A DNA stretch of 64,000 nt from positions 62,001-126,000 of the forward strand of contig CAWAJT010000002.1 of the NCBI GenBank assembly GCA_963782415.1, in the 5' to 3' direction. The translations under genes and the position numbers were made by a program. How positions within the stretch are numbered: position 1 is the stretch's first letter; the number at the start of each line of letters is the position of its first letter. The DNA is from Bog-473 sp963782415 (GTDB lineage: Bacteria; Actinomycetota; Acidimicrobiia; Acidimicrobiales; RAAP-2). Positions 9,541 to 17,887 of the stretch are shown piece by piece. A model generated the notes under the pieces. It saw nothing but the letters and a program-made list of their open reading frames with translations. It searched no databases and was not told where the DNA came from.

Positions 9541-9544
9541 CGAA

Positions 9545-10039
9545 TCAGGCGGACCAATCGGCGATACCGGCCACCTCGTCGGCGATGTACGCCTGCAGGT
9601 CGTTGACGATCACCTTCTCGACCGAACGCCCCACAATCGGCACGCGGATCTTCAGTTCGCCTTCGATCTCGACTTCGGTCGTGCCCGGCCCGCCGTCGCC
9701 CTCCTCGAAGCGGTAGGTGCCGGCGGCGCTGAGACGATCCGGGTAGTGGTCCGGGAGCACGACCCAGCTCGACCGGCGCTCCACCAGCAGGATCTCGGTC
9801 TGCGTGATCCACGACATCTTCTGGGGGTCAACGACCGCCCGCACGGCAGACGACACCGACCCGGTGAAGGCGAACCGGACCTCCAACACGATGCGGTCGC
9901 CCGTTGCCTCGCGGTGCACGACCTCTCGTACGGCGATGTCGTCGCGAGTCGGACGTCCGTCGTAGAAGTCAGCCGAACCGTACGCCGCCATTGCCCGGTC
10001 CGGCGGTACGGCGACCACGTGCCGGATCGCGAATTTCAC
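9545..10039 (-). CDS. DUF2505 family protein
   Basis: 164 residues. It resembles the actinobacterial DUF2505 family (SRPBCC/Bet v1-like fold by family knowledge): N-terminal FAIRHVVAVPPDRAMAAY, central repeated beta-strand pattern, and C-terminal 'GRSVEKVIVNDLQAYIADEVAGI'. Function unknown; these folds usually bind hydrophobic ligands. The start is the GTG at 10039, which forms a GTGA overlap with the stop of the upstream flavin-protein gene, so the two are co-translated. Confidence 0.75.
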   Translation of the reverse strand: MKFAIRHVVAVPPDRAMAAYGSADFYDGRPTRDDIAVREVVHREATGDRIVLEVRFAFTGSVSSAVRAVVDPQKMSWITQTEILLVERRSSWVVLPDHYPDRLSAAGTYRFEEGDGGPGTTEVEIEGELKIRVPIVGRSVEKVIVNDLQAYIADEVAGIADWSA

Positions 10040-10533
10040 GGGGACGGACGCGTCGACGGCAGTCCCAGCTTGCGGTGGTCCCAGCTGACGGTCTTCTCGA
10101 CGTTCAGTTTCACCGCGACCCGCTTGTGCAGCATGATCTCGAGAATGGGCTTGAGGTCGTCGGAGTACGGCCCGTTGTAGCGCTCGTACACGCTGATGCC
10201 GAGCTGCCACAGCTGGTCGGGGTCGTCGACGATCTCTGCCTTGCCGACCAGTTCCACGCCGCGCAATTCCTCGTAGTAATCGCCGTCTTCGAACAGCATC
10301 GTGAGGCGGGGGTCGCGCCGCAGGTTCTGCACCTTTTGCGACTTGGCCTTGGTCTCCACGGTGACGCAGCCGTCCAGGAATCCGTACCACATGGCGACCG
10401 CGTGGATGGAGCCGTCCGGGGACATCGAACACATCGTCATGTTCCGCCGCTCGGCGAGGAACGCGTCGATCTCCTCAGGCGTCATCTGTATGGCCTTGCG
10501 CTGGTTCACGCCGTGGCCCATGGCCTCGGTCAT
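10036..10533 (-). CDS. Pyridoxamine-5'-phosphate-oxidase-like FMN/F420-binding protein
   Basis: 165 residues with a split beta-barrel of the PNPOx-like superfamily: 'MTPEEIDAFLAERRNMTMCSMSPDG', 'HAVAMWYGFLDGCV', 'QKVQNLRRDPRLTMLFED' and a GVELVGKAEI strand. Such proteins reduce or bind small molecules using FMN or F420. The ATG at 10533 is chosen because GGGAGG lies 5 bases upstream; a start at 10557 lacks one. Forms a two-gene operon with the DUF2505 gene. The cofactor cannot be decided here. Confidence 0.8.
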   Translation of the reverse strand: MTEAMGHGVNQRKAIQMTPEEIDAFLAERRNMTMCSMSPDGSIHAVAMWYGFLDGCVTVETKAKSQKVQNLRRDPRLTMLFEDGDYYEELRGVELVGKAEIVDDPDQLWQLGISVYERYNGPYSDDLKPILEIMLHKRVAVKLNVEKTVSWDHRKLGLPSTRPSP

Positions 10534-10957
10534 CGGCACCTCCCACTCGTGTGTCAAGGAGCGTAATCCCCTGAGCAGGGCCGAAGGCAGAAGAGTTCAT
10601 CTGCAGAACACTTGAAGGTTGCGCCGCTTTCACGGCCCGTTTACCTCGGCTTCGTAGCGTGAGCACCGATGGCGACCGTGGACAGGCAGATGCACTCCGG
10701 CCGGGGACATCGTTCCGCCCCCGGCAGCGGGCGTCGTCGCGGCCAGGCAGATCTGGCCGAGGTCATCATGTTCCGGCCGTTGCACTCACACCGCAACGGC
10801 ATTCTCGGATCGTTGGTCACCGTGGCGCGGGTGTTCGCCTCCCCGCGCCCCCAGGCGACGCCGGTGCGAACTACCCCCCGTCCGCCGTCGTCGCCTGCCC
10901 CTCTCCCGTTCCCGACGCCCCGGGTCCCCACCGACGCTGCCTGAGGCCGAACGCAGC
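10534..10957. other. Non-coding gap between divergent genes
   Basis: No convincing gene is seen in these 424 bases. A 91-codon open frame (10669-10944, plus) is Arg/Pro/Ser-rich without recognisable domains and has a longer antisense frame over it, so I do not call it. A perfect 7-bp inverted repeat, GCCGGGG (10700-10706) and CCCCGGC (10719-10725), could form a hairpin in the leader of the downstream regulator gene. The gap should hold the promoters of both flanking transcription units. Confidence 0.4.
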
Positions 10958-11704
10958 GTGGCAATCGCGAACGCGCCGGCGGCGAGCGGCCGGCCCCCGT
11001 CGCCCAACCCGGCCCGGGACAACCGGCCCCTGGTCCTCGTGGTCGACGACGAGGAGTCCTACCGCCAGGCCCTGGCGTCGGGACTGACCCGTGAAGGCTT
11101 CGCCGTCGAGTCGGCGGGGGATGGACACGAGGCACTGCGCCTCTTCCAGCGCGTGCATCCCGACCTCGTGCTGCTCGACGTGATGCTGCCCGATCAATCG
11201 GGTATCGAGATCTGCCAGCAGATGCGCAGCCTCAACCCCGTGCCGATCATCATGGTCACGGCGCGCGACTCCGAAGTCGACATCGTGCTCGGCCTGGAGC
11301 TTGGTGCCAGCGATTACGTGGCCAAGCCCTTTCGCCTCCGCGAGCTCGTGGCGCGCATGCGGGCGGTGCTGCGACGAGGTGTGGCCGTCGCCGAGCACCA
11401 CGAGGAGGTCCTGAGCGTCGGCCCGGTCCGCCTCGACGCCGGGCGACGGGAGGTCACCGTCGCCGAGGTCCCCGTGGAGCTCTCCCGCAAGGAATTCGAC
11501 TTGCTGGCCCTCCTCATGGCGCACAACGGTCAGGTGGTGACCCGTGACTGGTGCATCGACCGCCTCTGGTGGGACCAGGAGCTGACCGACACCCGAACCC
11601 TCGACACCCACATCAAACGGCTGCGCAGGAAGGTGGAGCCGGACCCGGCCAACCCTCGCCACCTCGTCACCGTTCGGGGCGTCGGCTTCCGATTCGAGGC
11701 CTGA
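10958..11704 (+). CDS. OmpR/PhoB-family response regulator without adjacent kinase
   Basis: 248 residues from a GTG start, with a 23-residue Pro/Ala-rich N-terminal tail. The receiver domain has D30-D31, the phospho-acceptor D74 in LLDVMLPDQSG and Lys in VAKPFRLREL. The C-terminal winged helix ends 'VRGVGFRFEA', as in RegX3/PhoP-like regulators that bind direct repeats. No histidine kinase lies within several genes on either side, so its partner must be elsewhere, or the start may be further downstream (the receiver begins at LVLVVDD). Confidence 0.9.
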   Translation: MAIANAPAASGRPPSPNPARDNRPLVLVVDDEESYRQALASGLTREGFAVESAGDGHEALRLFQRVHPDLVLLDVMLPDQSGIEICQQMRSLNPVPIIMVTARDSEVDIVLGLELGASDYVAKPFRLRELVARMRAVLRRGVAVAEHHEEVLSVGPVRLDAGRREVTVAEVPVELSRKEFDLLALLMAHNGQVVTRDWCIDRLWWDQELTDTRTLDTHIKRLRRKVEPDPANPRHLVTVRGVGFRFEA

Positions 11705-11742
11705 CCCGGCACGACGCGGCGGTTTCGCCCTACATTGCACCA

Positions 11743-12201
11743 ATGCACAAGGGCGATGTCGTTCCCGACTTCACACTTCCCGACCAGACCGGTACGCCGC
11801 GGACGTTGAGCAGCTTCTTGGCCAACGGACCGGTCGTCTTGTTCTTCTATCCGGCGGCCATGACCTACGGCTGCACCAAGGAGAGCTGCCACTTTCGCGA
11901 CCTCGCCGGCGAGTTCGCCGCCGTCGGTGCCCAACCGGTCGGTATCAGCGCCGACGGCGTGGAGAAGCAGAAGCAGTTCGACGAGAAGGAATCGCTCGGT
12001 TTCCCGCTGCTGTCCGACGCCGACCGCACGGTGGCGAGCCAGCTCGGAGCGAAGCGCGGCCTGAGCTTCATGCCCAACAAGCGGATCACGTTCATCATCG
12101 ACATCGACCGAACGCTGCTCGACGTGATCCACACCGAGGTGTCCATGGGTGCGCATGCCGACAAGGCACTCGCCCTTCTCAAGGCGCGTCCCGCTGCCTG
12201 A
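11743..12201 (+). CDS. Thioredoxin-dependent peroxiredoxin (Bcp/AhpC-TSA family)
   Basis: 152 residues. Reduces hydroperoxides in the cytosol. The peroxidatic Cys44 and candidate resolving Cys49 occur in TYGCTKESCHF, the five-residue spacing of Bcp-type (PrxQ) enzymes. VPDFTLPDQTG is the N-terminal family motif. The ATG at 11743 lies 39 bases after the response regulator, with only a weak ribosome-binding site. Its 3' end overlaps the next gene. Reducing power may come from the trxB/trxA pair at 40-42 kb. Confidence 0.9.
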   Translation: MHKGDVVPDFTLPDQTGTPRTLSSFLANGPVVLFFYPAAMTYGCTKESCHFRDLAGEFAAVGAQPVGISADGVEKQKQFDEKESLGFPLLSDADRTVASQLGAKRGLSFMPNKRITFIIDIDRTLLDVIHTEVSMGAHADKALALLKARPAA

Positions 12202-13015
12202 GCGCAACGTCGTCATCACGGGCGCCGCCTCGGGCATCGGCGCCGCCACCGCGGCGCGTCTGGCCGCGGCTGGCTGGCGCGTGATCGGCGTGGACAAAGA
12301 CCGCAGCGACATCGTGGCGGACCTGTCGACAGCTGACGGCCGGCGCGCTGCGGTCGCGGGCGCCACCGAGCGCAGCGCCGGCACGTTGGCCGGCATTGTG
12401 ACGTGTGCCGGACTGGCCGGCACGCCCGATCGGACCGGCTCGCTCCTCACCACGGTCAATTACTTCGGCACGGTCGAGCTGCTCGAGGGTCTGCGCCCGC
12501 TCCTCACGCCGGGCGGCGCCGCCGTCGCCATCAGCTCGAACTCGACGACCGTGCAACCTGGCATCCCGGCCGACCTCGTCGAGGCGCTCCTCAAGGGCGA
12601 CGCGGCGTTGAGCGCGCAGATCGCCGACTCCCGTGGCTCGCTGGTGGCCTACCCGGCCACCAAGTTGGCGGTGGCGCACTGGGTACGCCGCTCGGCCACA
12701 GGGCCGGCGTGGGCCGGAGCGGGACTCCGCCTCAACGCCATTGCCCCGGGCATGATCGACACGCCGATGGTGGCGGGCATGCGGGCCGACCCCGAGGCCG
12801 GACCGCTGCTCGACATGTTGCCCATTCCCGTGGGTCGGCCCGGACGACCCGAGGAGATCGCGGCGCTGGTGGAGTTCCTCCTCGGCCCCGATGGCGCCTT
12901 CTTCTGTGGCTCGGTGCTCTTCTGCGACGGGGGGAGCGACGCTCTCCTGCGCTCGAACGACTGGCCGGCGGCCTGGGACATCTCGGTGCGTGACCTGGGC
13001 CAGCAGCTCTCCTGA
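12155..13015 (+). CDS. Short-chain dehydrogenase/reductase
   Basis: About 286 residues. NAD(P)-binding GAASGIG near the N-terminus, a Ser in ISSNSTT, the catalytic YPATK (Tyr-x-x-x-Lys) and a C-terminal FCGSVLFCDGG typical of classical SDRs; it resembles 3-alpha-hydroxysteroid dehydrogenase-type members that lack the NNAG motif (here TCAGLAG). The start is uncertain: GTG at 12149 or ATG at 12155, both inside the peroxiredoxin gene and giving a 47-53-base overlap in another frame. Substrate unknown. Confidence 0.85.
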   Translation: MPTRHSPFSRRVPLPERNVVITGAASGIGAATAARLAAAGWRVIGVDKDRSDIVADLSTADGRRAAVAGATERSAGTLAGIVTCAGLAGTPDRTGSLLTTVNYFGTVELLEGLRPLLTPGGAAVAISSNSTTVQPGIPADLVEALLKGDAALSAQIADSRGSLVAYPATKLAVAHWVRRSATGPAWAGAGLRLNAIAPGMIDTPMVAGMRADPEAGPLLDMLPIPVGRPGRPEEIAALVEFLLGPDGAFFCGSVLFCDGGSDALLRSNDWPAAWDISVRDLGQQLS

Positions 13016-13063
13016 ACGCGCTGCAGTCCCGGCCCCGCAGACGCCGACCGTAGGCTGACCGCC

Positions 13064-14308
13064 ATGCCGGGACGGATCCTGGTGGATACCACCCCGCTGC
13101 GGGAAAGCCGCGACTTCCGGCTCCTCTTCATCGGCCAGCTGATCTCCGTGATCGGGACGCAACTCACGGTCGTCGCCATCCCGTACCAGGTGTACTCCAT
13201 GACGCACTCCACCTTTCAGGTGGGGGCGATCAGCCTGGCCCAGCTGTTTCCCTTCCTCGCCGGTGCGCTCTCCGCCGGGCCCATCGGCGACAGCCACGAC
13301 AAGCGCCGCATCATGGTGTGGACATCGGCGGCCCTGTTGCTCACGAGCACCGCCCTGGCCGTCAACGCAGCAGTGGCTCACCCGTCGCTCGCCACCCTGT
13401 ACGTCGTCAGCGCGGTGGCGTCGGGATTCACGGGATTCGCCAGCACCGCCCGCATGGCAGCCGTGCCAGGCATGGTCGAGCGGCGGCAGATACCCGCCGC
13501 CTCTGCCATGACGCAGATCGTGTTCCAGGTGGGGGTCATCGTGGGTCCGGCGCTCTCGGGCCTGCTGCTCGGCATCGGCCTCCCGCTCGTCTACGGGCTC
13601 GACGCGGCCTCCTTCGTGGTGGCCACCGTGACCTCGGCGATGCTGGCCCCGATGCCCGCCGCCGCGCACGCCGCCGGTCTGTCGGCATGGCAGTCGACCA
13701 AAGAGGGACTGCACTACCTGCGCACCCGCCAGGCGCTCCAAGGTGTCTACCTCATCGACATCAACGCCATGGTCTTCGGCATGCCGCGGGCGCTCTTTCC
13801 CGCCATGGCCGCCATGGTGTTCGGCGGCGGCACCATCACCCTCGGGTTCTTGTACGCGGCGCCCGGTGTGGGCGCGCTCATCGGAGCGGTGACGACCGGT
13901 TGGGTCGACAACCTGCGTCGCCAAGGCTGGGCGGTGATCGTGGCCGTCTGCATCTGGGGCGCGGCGATCGCACTGTTCGGGTTCACCGACACCCTCTGGG
14001 TCGCCCTCGTCCTGCTGGCTCTGGCGGGCTGGGCCGACGTGATCTCCGCCGTCTTGCGCAACACGATTCTCCAGAGCTCCATCCCCGAGCGCTTCCGCAG
14101 CCGGATGTCCTCCATACAGATGGCCGTCGTCCAGGGCGGCCCGCGGCTCGGCGACATGGAGTCAGGGACCGTCGCCGCGCTGACCAGCATCGAGTTCTCC
14201 GTCGTCTCGGGGGGCCTGGCCTCCATCGCCGGCGCCGTTGTCATCGGCGCGCTCCTGCCCGTCTTCCGGCACCATCTCGCCGGTCACATCGACGACGTCC
14301 CCGTATGA
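13064..14308 (+). CDS. MFS transporter, EntS/transmembrane-secretion-effector type
   Basis: 414 residues with about 12 hydrophobic segments. The N-terminal 'LRESRDFRLLFIGQLISVIGTQL' and GDSHDKRRIM loop between helices 2 and 3 mark the MFS_3 branch that includes the enterobactin exporter EntS. Likely a proton-driven efflux pump for a small metabolite or siderophore. Only 7 bases separate it from the downstream PIG-L deacetylase gene, suggesting co-transcription. Confidence 0.85.
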   Translation: MPGRILVDTTPLRESRDFRLLFIGQLISVIGTQLTVVAIPYQVYSMTHSTFQVGAISLAQLFPFLAGALSAGPIGDSHDKRRIMVWTSAALLLTSTALAVNAAVAHPSLATLYVVSAVASGFTGFASTARMAAVPGMVERRQIPAASAMTQIVFQVGVIVGPALSGLLLGIGLPLVYGLDAASFVVATVTSAMLAPMPAAAHAAGLSAWQSTKEGLHYLRTRQALQGVYLIDINAMVFGMPRALFPAMAAMVFGGGTITLGFLYAAPGVGALIGAVTTGWVDNLRRQGWAVIVAVCIWGAAIALFGFTDTLWVALVLLALAGWADVISAVLRNTILQSSIPERFRSRMSSIQMAVVQGGPRLGDMESGTVAALTSIEFSVVSGGLASIAGAVVIGALLPVFRHHLAGHIDDVPV

Positions 14309-14315
14309 TCCGGGC

Positions 14316-15086
14316 ATGAGCACTGCCTTCGCCGAGCCCACCTGGGGTGAGATCGATCCCGACGTTTTCTCCCGCATTCTCGTCGTCTCCCCGCACTTCG
14401 ACGATGCCGCCATGGGCGCGGGCCACCTCATCGCCAGCTACGACGACACCACGGTCGTCACGGTGCTCGGCGGGGAGCCTCCCGCCTATCCCGACGAGCC
14501 CTCCCGGTGGGACGCCCTGGGCGGCTTCGTCGCGGGCGACGACGTCGTCGCGGTGCGCCGACGGGAGGACGCCGCCGCCATGGCCGTCCTCGAGTCGGGG
14601 TACGAGTGGCTCGAGTTCCCGGACCACCAGTACCTGGCCCCGGCAGACCGCCCCACGCCGTCGGACGTCGCGCCGGTTCTGGCGGCCACCATCGCCGGGC
14701 GCGACCCCACCGCCGTGTTCTTCCCGATGGGGCTCGGCAATCCCGATCACGTCATGGTCCACGATGCCTGCCTCCTCGTGCGCCAGGAGCAGGCCGGACG
14801 CCAGTGGTTCTGCTACGAGGACCACGGCTACAAGCACATTCCCGGGCTCTTGGCCTGGCGCGTGGCGAAACTGTTGCGCACCCATCCCTGGCCGACACCG
14901 GCCATCGTCCCGCACGAACCCGACGAGGAGCGCAAGCGCCGCGCCATTTGGTGCTACACGTCGCAGATCGCTCCACTCGAGCAGGACCACACGCTCAGTG
15001 CGCGCATGGAGGGACGGGTCCCCGAGCAGTTCTGGCACCTCGCCCCGCCACCGGCGGGCTGGGAAGGGCTGGCCGACCTGATCTGA
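14316..15086 (+). CDS. PIG-L / LmbE family deacetylase
   Basis: 256 residues. Zinc-dependent N-deacetylase fold: PHFDDAAMGAG replaces the usual PHPDD-E motif, keeping the two Asp residues but with Phe at the Pro position and Ala-Met where Glu is usual; a downstream 'GNPDHVMVHDA' supplies the HxxxH-like ligands. The family acts on N-acetylglucosaminyl compounds such as mycothiol and GPI precursors. The start is the ATG at 14316. Paired with an MFS pump. The altered first motif makes the exact activity uncertain. Confidence 0.78.
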   Translation: MSTAFAEPTWGEIDPDVFSRILVVSPHFDDAAMGAGHLIASYDDTTVVTVLGGEPPAYPDEPSRWDALGGFVAGDDVVAVRRREDAAAMAVLESGYEWLEFPDHQYLAPADRPTPSDVAPVLAATIAGRDPTAVFFPMGLGNPDHVMVHDACLLVRQEQAGRQWFCYEDHGYKHIPGLLAWRVAKLLRTHPWPTPAIVPHEPDEERKRRAIWCYTSQIAPLEQDHTLSARMEGRVPEQFWHLAPPPAGWEGLADLI

Positions 15087-15285
15087 ACACAGGTGCTTCG
15101 AGACGGCGGCCCCCACCCGCCCCGCCCGGCCAGGGACGGCCAGTCCGAGCCGTGCGTGGAATCAGGGACCGGAGCCCTCCGTTGTGGCTCGGTTGTGATC
15201 GTCTGCGCAGAGGTGACCAAGGGCAGCAGCAAGGCATGACGTTCAGCCCTACCGGCGTCGGCCCCGTCGGCGCATCATCAGTTGC

Positions 15286-15597
15286 ATGGTCATGTACCGA
15301 GACCTCTTGACACAGGCCCTTGGCAAGAGCGAGGAGCAGCGGTCCGAAGACCTGCTGCTGGCTGACCTCGTCGAGTCCCGGGCCAGGCTCGGCGTGACGG
15401 GCGGGCCGGAACCGGTGGCCGAGGCCCTGGCCCGGGAGCTCTGCTACGACGGCGCCCTCATCCGGCTCTGTGCCTCGTTGCACGTCCGGGCCACGCCGGA
15501 ATGGTTCGAATGCCCCGAACGCGAGCGGGCTCGGCTCGAATACGAACTCCTGCGGCGCGGCATCCTGCTGCCGGGGGCGCAGCTCCTCGACGCCTAG
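15286..15597 (+). CDS. Small conserved-looking protein of unknown function
   Basis: 103 residues, MVMYRDLLTQALGKSEEQRSE..., predicted all-helical, acidic at the start and Arg/Leu-rich later, with three Cys. Codon third positions are strongly G/C throughout, which argues for a real gene. No signal peptide or membrane segment, and no family recognised. It stands alone between the PIG-L gene (199 non-coding bases upstream) and a small membrane-protein frame. Two ATGs (15286, 15292) are possible starts. Confidence 0.5.
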   Translation: MVMYRDLLTQALGKSEEQRSEDLLLADLVESRARLGVTGGPEPVAEALARELCYDGALIRLCASLHVRATPEWFECPERERARLEYELLRRGILLPGAQLLDA

Positions 15598-15711
15598 GGT
15601 CGTCCCCTTTCCGCCAGCCGCGACACTCCTAGGGTGCCGCTGTCGACACGACCGCCTCGGCCTGCGCGGAATGCGTCACCTCCTCGCTGGGTGGCACCCG
15701 ACTCCCACTTC

Positions 15712-15837
15712 ATGTCCGGGTTCCACATCGCCATGATGGTCGCACTGGGTCTCGTCGAGATCGCCGCCGGCCTGGACTGCCTGATCACCGGCCGGCACGG
15801 CCTTCCCGACAAAGCCCTGGGTACGGACCCTCACTAG
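15712..15837 (+). CDS. Possible small single-span membrane protein
   Basis: 41 residues from the ATG at 15712, or 67 from a GTG at 15634. One hydrophobic helix (MMVALGLVEIAAGLDCL) is followed by a polar tail. It ends 11 bases before the LigD-type polymerase gene. Short length and lack of a recognised family leave this tentative. Confidence 0.3.
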   Translation: MSGFHIAMMVALGLVEIAAGLDCLITGRHGLPDKALGTDPH

Positions 15838-15848
15838 AGTCGTCGGCA

Positions 15849-16859
15849 GTGCCAAAGGACGACGAGCGCATGGTGGAGGTCGATGGGCGCGAGGTGCGCG
15901 TGTCGCGGCCCGACAAGATCTACTTCCCCGGCCTCGGCGCGACGAAGTTCGACCTCGTGTCCTACTACCTCGAGATCGGCGAGCAACTCTTGAACACCGC
16001 GGGCGGTCGGCCCGCCATGCTGCAGCGGTTCCCCGACGGCGCCACCGGCAAGTCCTTCTACCAAAAGCGCATCCCGGCCGGCGCGCCTGACTGGCTGCAG
16101 TCGACGACGGTCTCGACCCCCAACGGCACGACGTCCAACGCCCTCGTCGTCGCCGACATCGCGCACGTCGTATGGGCAGTGAATATCGGCTGCCTCGGGC
16201 TGCACCTCTGGCCGTACCTCGCCGCCGATCCCGACCACGCCGACGAGCTGCGCATCGACCTCGACCCCGTGAAGGGCATCGGCTTCGAGGAAGTGCGCGC
16301 CGTGGCGCTTCTCTGCCGCGACGTGCTGGCCGAACTCGGGCTGCGGAGCTATCCGAAGACGACGGGCAACAACGGGCTGCACGTGTACCTGCGCCTGCAG
16401 CCACTCTGGGACTCCACCGCCGTACGGGCGGCCGCGGTGGCGCTCGCCCGCGAGCTGGAACGGCGATTTCCCGACCTCGTCACCGCGAACTGGTGGAAGG
16501 AGGAGCGCGGCACCCGCGTCTTCGTCGACTTCAACCAGAATGCGCCCCACAAGACCGTGTTCGGCGCCTGGTTCGCCCGCCCTCGCACCGGCGGCCAGGT
16601 CTCGACGCCCCTCACCTGGGACGAGGTCGAGACGGTGGTGCCCGACGACCTCACCATCCGGACCGTGCCCGACCTGGTGCGCCGGCGCGGAGACCCCTGG
16701 GCCGACATCGCGACCCATCCCCAGTCGATCGAACCGCTGCTGGCGCTCGCTGCCCGCGACAAGGAGGCCGGACTGCACGACGCACCATGGCCGCCGCAGT
16801 ACCCCAAAATGCCCGACGAGCCGCCCCGTGTGGCACCCAGCCGGGCCAAGAAGGCCTGA
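15849..16859 (+). CDS. LigD-type DNA/RNA primase-polymerase domain protein (NHEJ PolDom)
   Basis: 336 residues. A stand-alone archaeo-eukaryotic-primase-type polymerase as found in LigD: N-terminal 'EVRVSRPDKIYFPGLGATKFDLVSYY', the metal-binding RIDLDP, a KTTGNNGLHVYL strand with the His used for catalysis, and 'VFVDFNQNAPHKT' near the C-terminus. It adds nucleotides at broken DNA ends during non-homologous end joining. The start is GTG at 15849; ATG at 15870 is an alternative. The fused nuclease and ligase domains of LigD are absent; separate genes follow within 30 bases. Confidence 0.9.
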   Translation: MPKDDERMVEVDGREVRVSRPDKIYFPGLGATKFDLVSYYLEIGEQLLNTAGGRPAMLQRFPDGATGKSFYQKRIPAGAPDWLQSTTVSTPNGTTSNALVVADIAHVVWAVNIGCLGLHLWPYLAADPDHADELRIDLDPVKGIGFEEVRAVALLCRDVLAELGLRSYPKTTGNNGLHVYLRLQPLWDSTAVRAAAVALARELERRFPDLVTANWWKEERGTRVFVDFNQNAPHKTVFGAWFARPRTGGQVSTPLTWDEVETVVPDDLTIRTVPDLVRRRGDPWADIATHPQSIEPLLALAARDKEAGLHDAPWPPQYPKMPDEPPRVAPSRAKKA

Positions 16860-16861
16860 CC

Positions 16862-17881
16862 GTGGAACCACTGGACGCGCTGAACCGGATCGCCTTCCTC
16901 CTCGAACGCGGCGGGGCCGACACCTACAAGGTGCGCGCCTTTCGCCACGCCGCGCGCGCCGTGGCGGACATCGACCCCGACTCGCTGCGCGCGCTCGCCG
17001 CGTCGGGGCGGCTCCAGAGCATCGACGGCGTCGGCAAGTCCACCGCGCAGGTCATCACAGAGGCTCTCGAGGGCAAGGTGCCGGCGCGCCTGCAGCAGGC
17101 GGAAGAGAGGCCCGACGACATTGAGCTCGACGCCCCGGCCCACACGCTGCTCGAGTCGCTCCGCGGCGACTGCCACTCCCACTCCGACTGGTCGGACGGC
17201 GGAAGCCCCATCCGCGAAATGGCCGAGGCGGCACGCGACCTCGGGCACGAGTACCTCGTGCTCACCGACCACAGCGGCCGCCTGACCGTGGCACACGGAC
17301 TCAACGCCGAACGGTTGCGCGCCCAGCTCGACGTGTTGCGCGAGCTCAACGAGGACCTCGCCCCCTTCCGCATCCTGACCGGCATTGAAGTCGACATTTT
17401 GGAGGACGGTTCGCTCGACCAGGAGCTCGACCTGCTCGCCGAACTCGACGTCGTCGTGGCCAGCGTGCACTCGAAGCTGCGGATGGAGTCGCCCGCCATG
17501 ACCGAACGCATGCTCGCCGCCATCGAGAGCCCCCACACCGACATCCTCGGCCACTGCACGGGGCGCCTCATCACCGGCCGGGGACGCCCGCAGTCCTCCT
17601 TCGACGCCGACGCGGTGTTCGCCGCCTGCGCCCGCACCGGCACCGCAGTGGAGATCAACTCACGGCCCGAGCGCCAGGACCCGCCCCAGGACCTGCTGCG
17701 CCAGGCCGTCGAACTCGGCTGCTCGTTCTCGGTCGACACCGACGCCCACGCGCCGGGTCAACTCGGCTGGCTCGGCCGCGGCTGTGCCAAGGCAGTCGAC
17801 GCCGAGGTGCCCGCCGAGCGGATCGTCAACCGCGGCTCGGCCGACGAGCTGCTGGCGTGGGCCGGGACCCATGAGGGCTGA
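16862..17881 (+). CDS. HhH plus PHP-domain protein (PolX-like, no polymerase domain)
   Basis: 339 residues from the GTG at 16862. Residues 1-80 form a PolX-like helix-hairpin-helix region with the IDGVGKSTAQVI hairpin. From about residue 100 a complete PHP metallo-phosphoesterase follows: DCHSHSDWSDGG, LTDHSGR, GIEVDI, VVASVHSKL, GHCTGR, EINSRPER and DTDAHAP keep the metal ligands. The nucleotidyltransferase palm of family X polymerases is missing between them. Lying between an end-joining polymerase and a ligase, it may trim DNA ends (3'-phosphatase or exonuclease); that role is inferred. Confidence 0.85.
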   Translation: MEPLDALNRIAFLLERGGADTYKVRAFRHAARAVADIDPDSLRALAASGRLQSIDGVGKSTAQVITEALEGKVPARLQQAEERPDDIELDAPAHTLLESLRGDCHSHSDWSDGGSPIREMAEAARDLGHEYLVLTDHSGRLTVAHGLNAERLRAQLDVLRELNEDLAPFRILTGIEVDILEDGSLDQELDLLAELDVVVASVHSKLRMESPAMTERMLAAIESPHTDILGHCTGRLITGRGRPQSSFDADAVFAACARTGTAVEINSRPERQDPPQDLLRQAVELGCSFSVDTDAHAPGQLGWLGRGCAKAVDAEVPAERIVNRGSADELLAWAGTHEG

Positions 17882-17887
17882 TCGCCC

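Noticed and set aside
10669..10944. A 91-codon plus-strand open frame before the OmpR regulator
   Set aside because: No domain, Arg/Pro/Ser-rich, and overlapped by a longer antisense frame; not distinguishable from non-coding sequence.
12179..13924. A 581-codon minus-strand open frame
   Set aside because: It lies antisense to both the SDR and the MFS genes and has no domain or membrane pattern.
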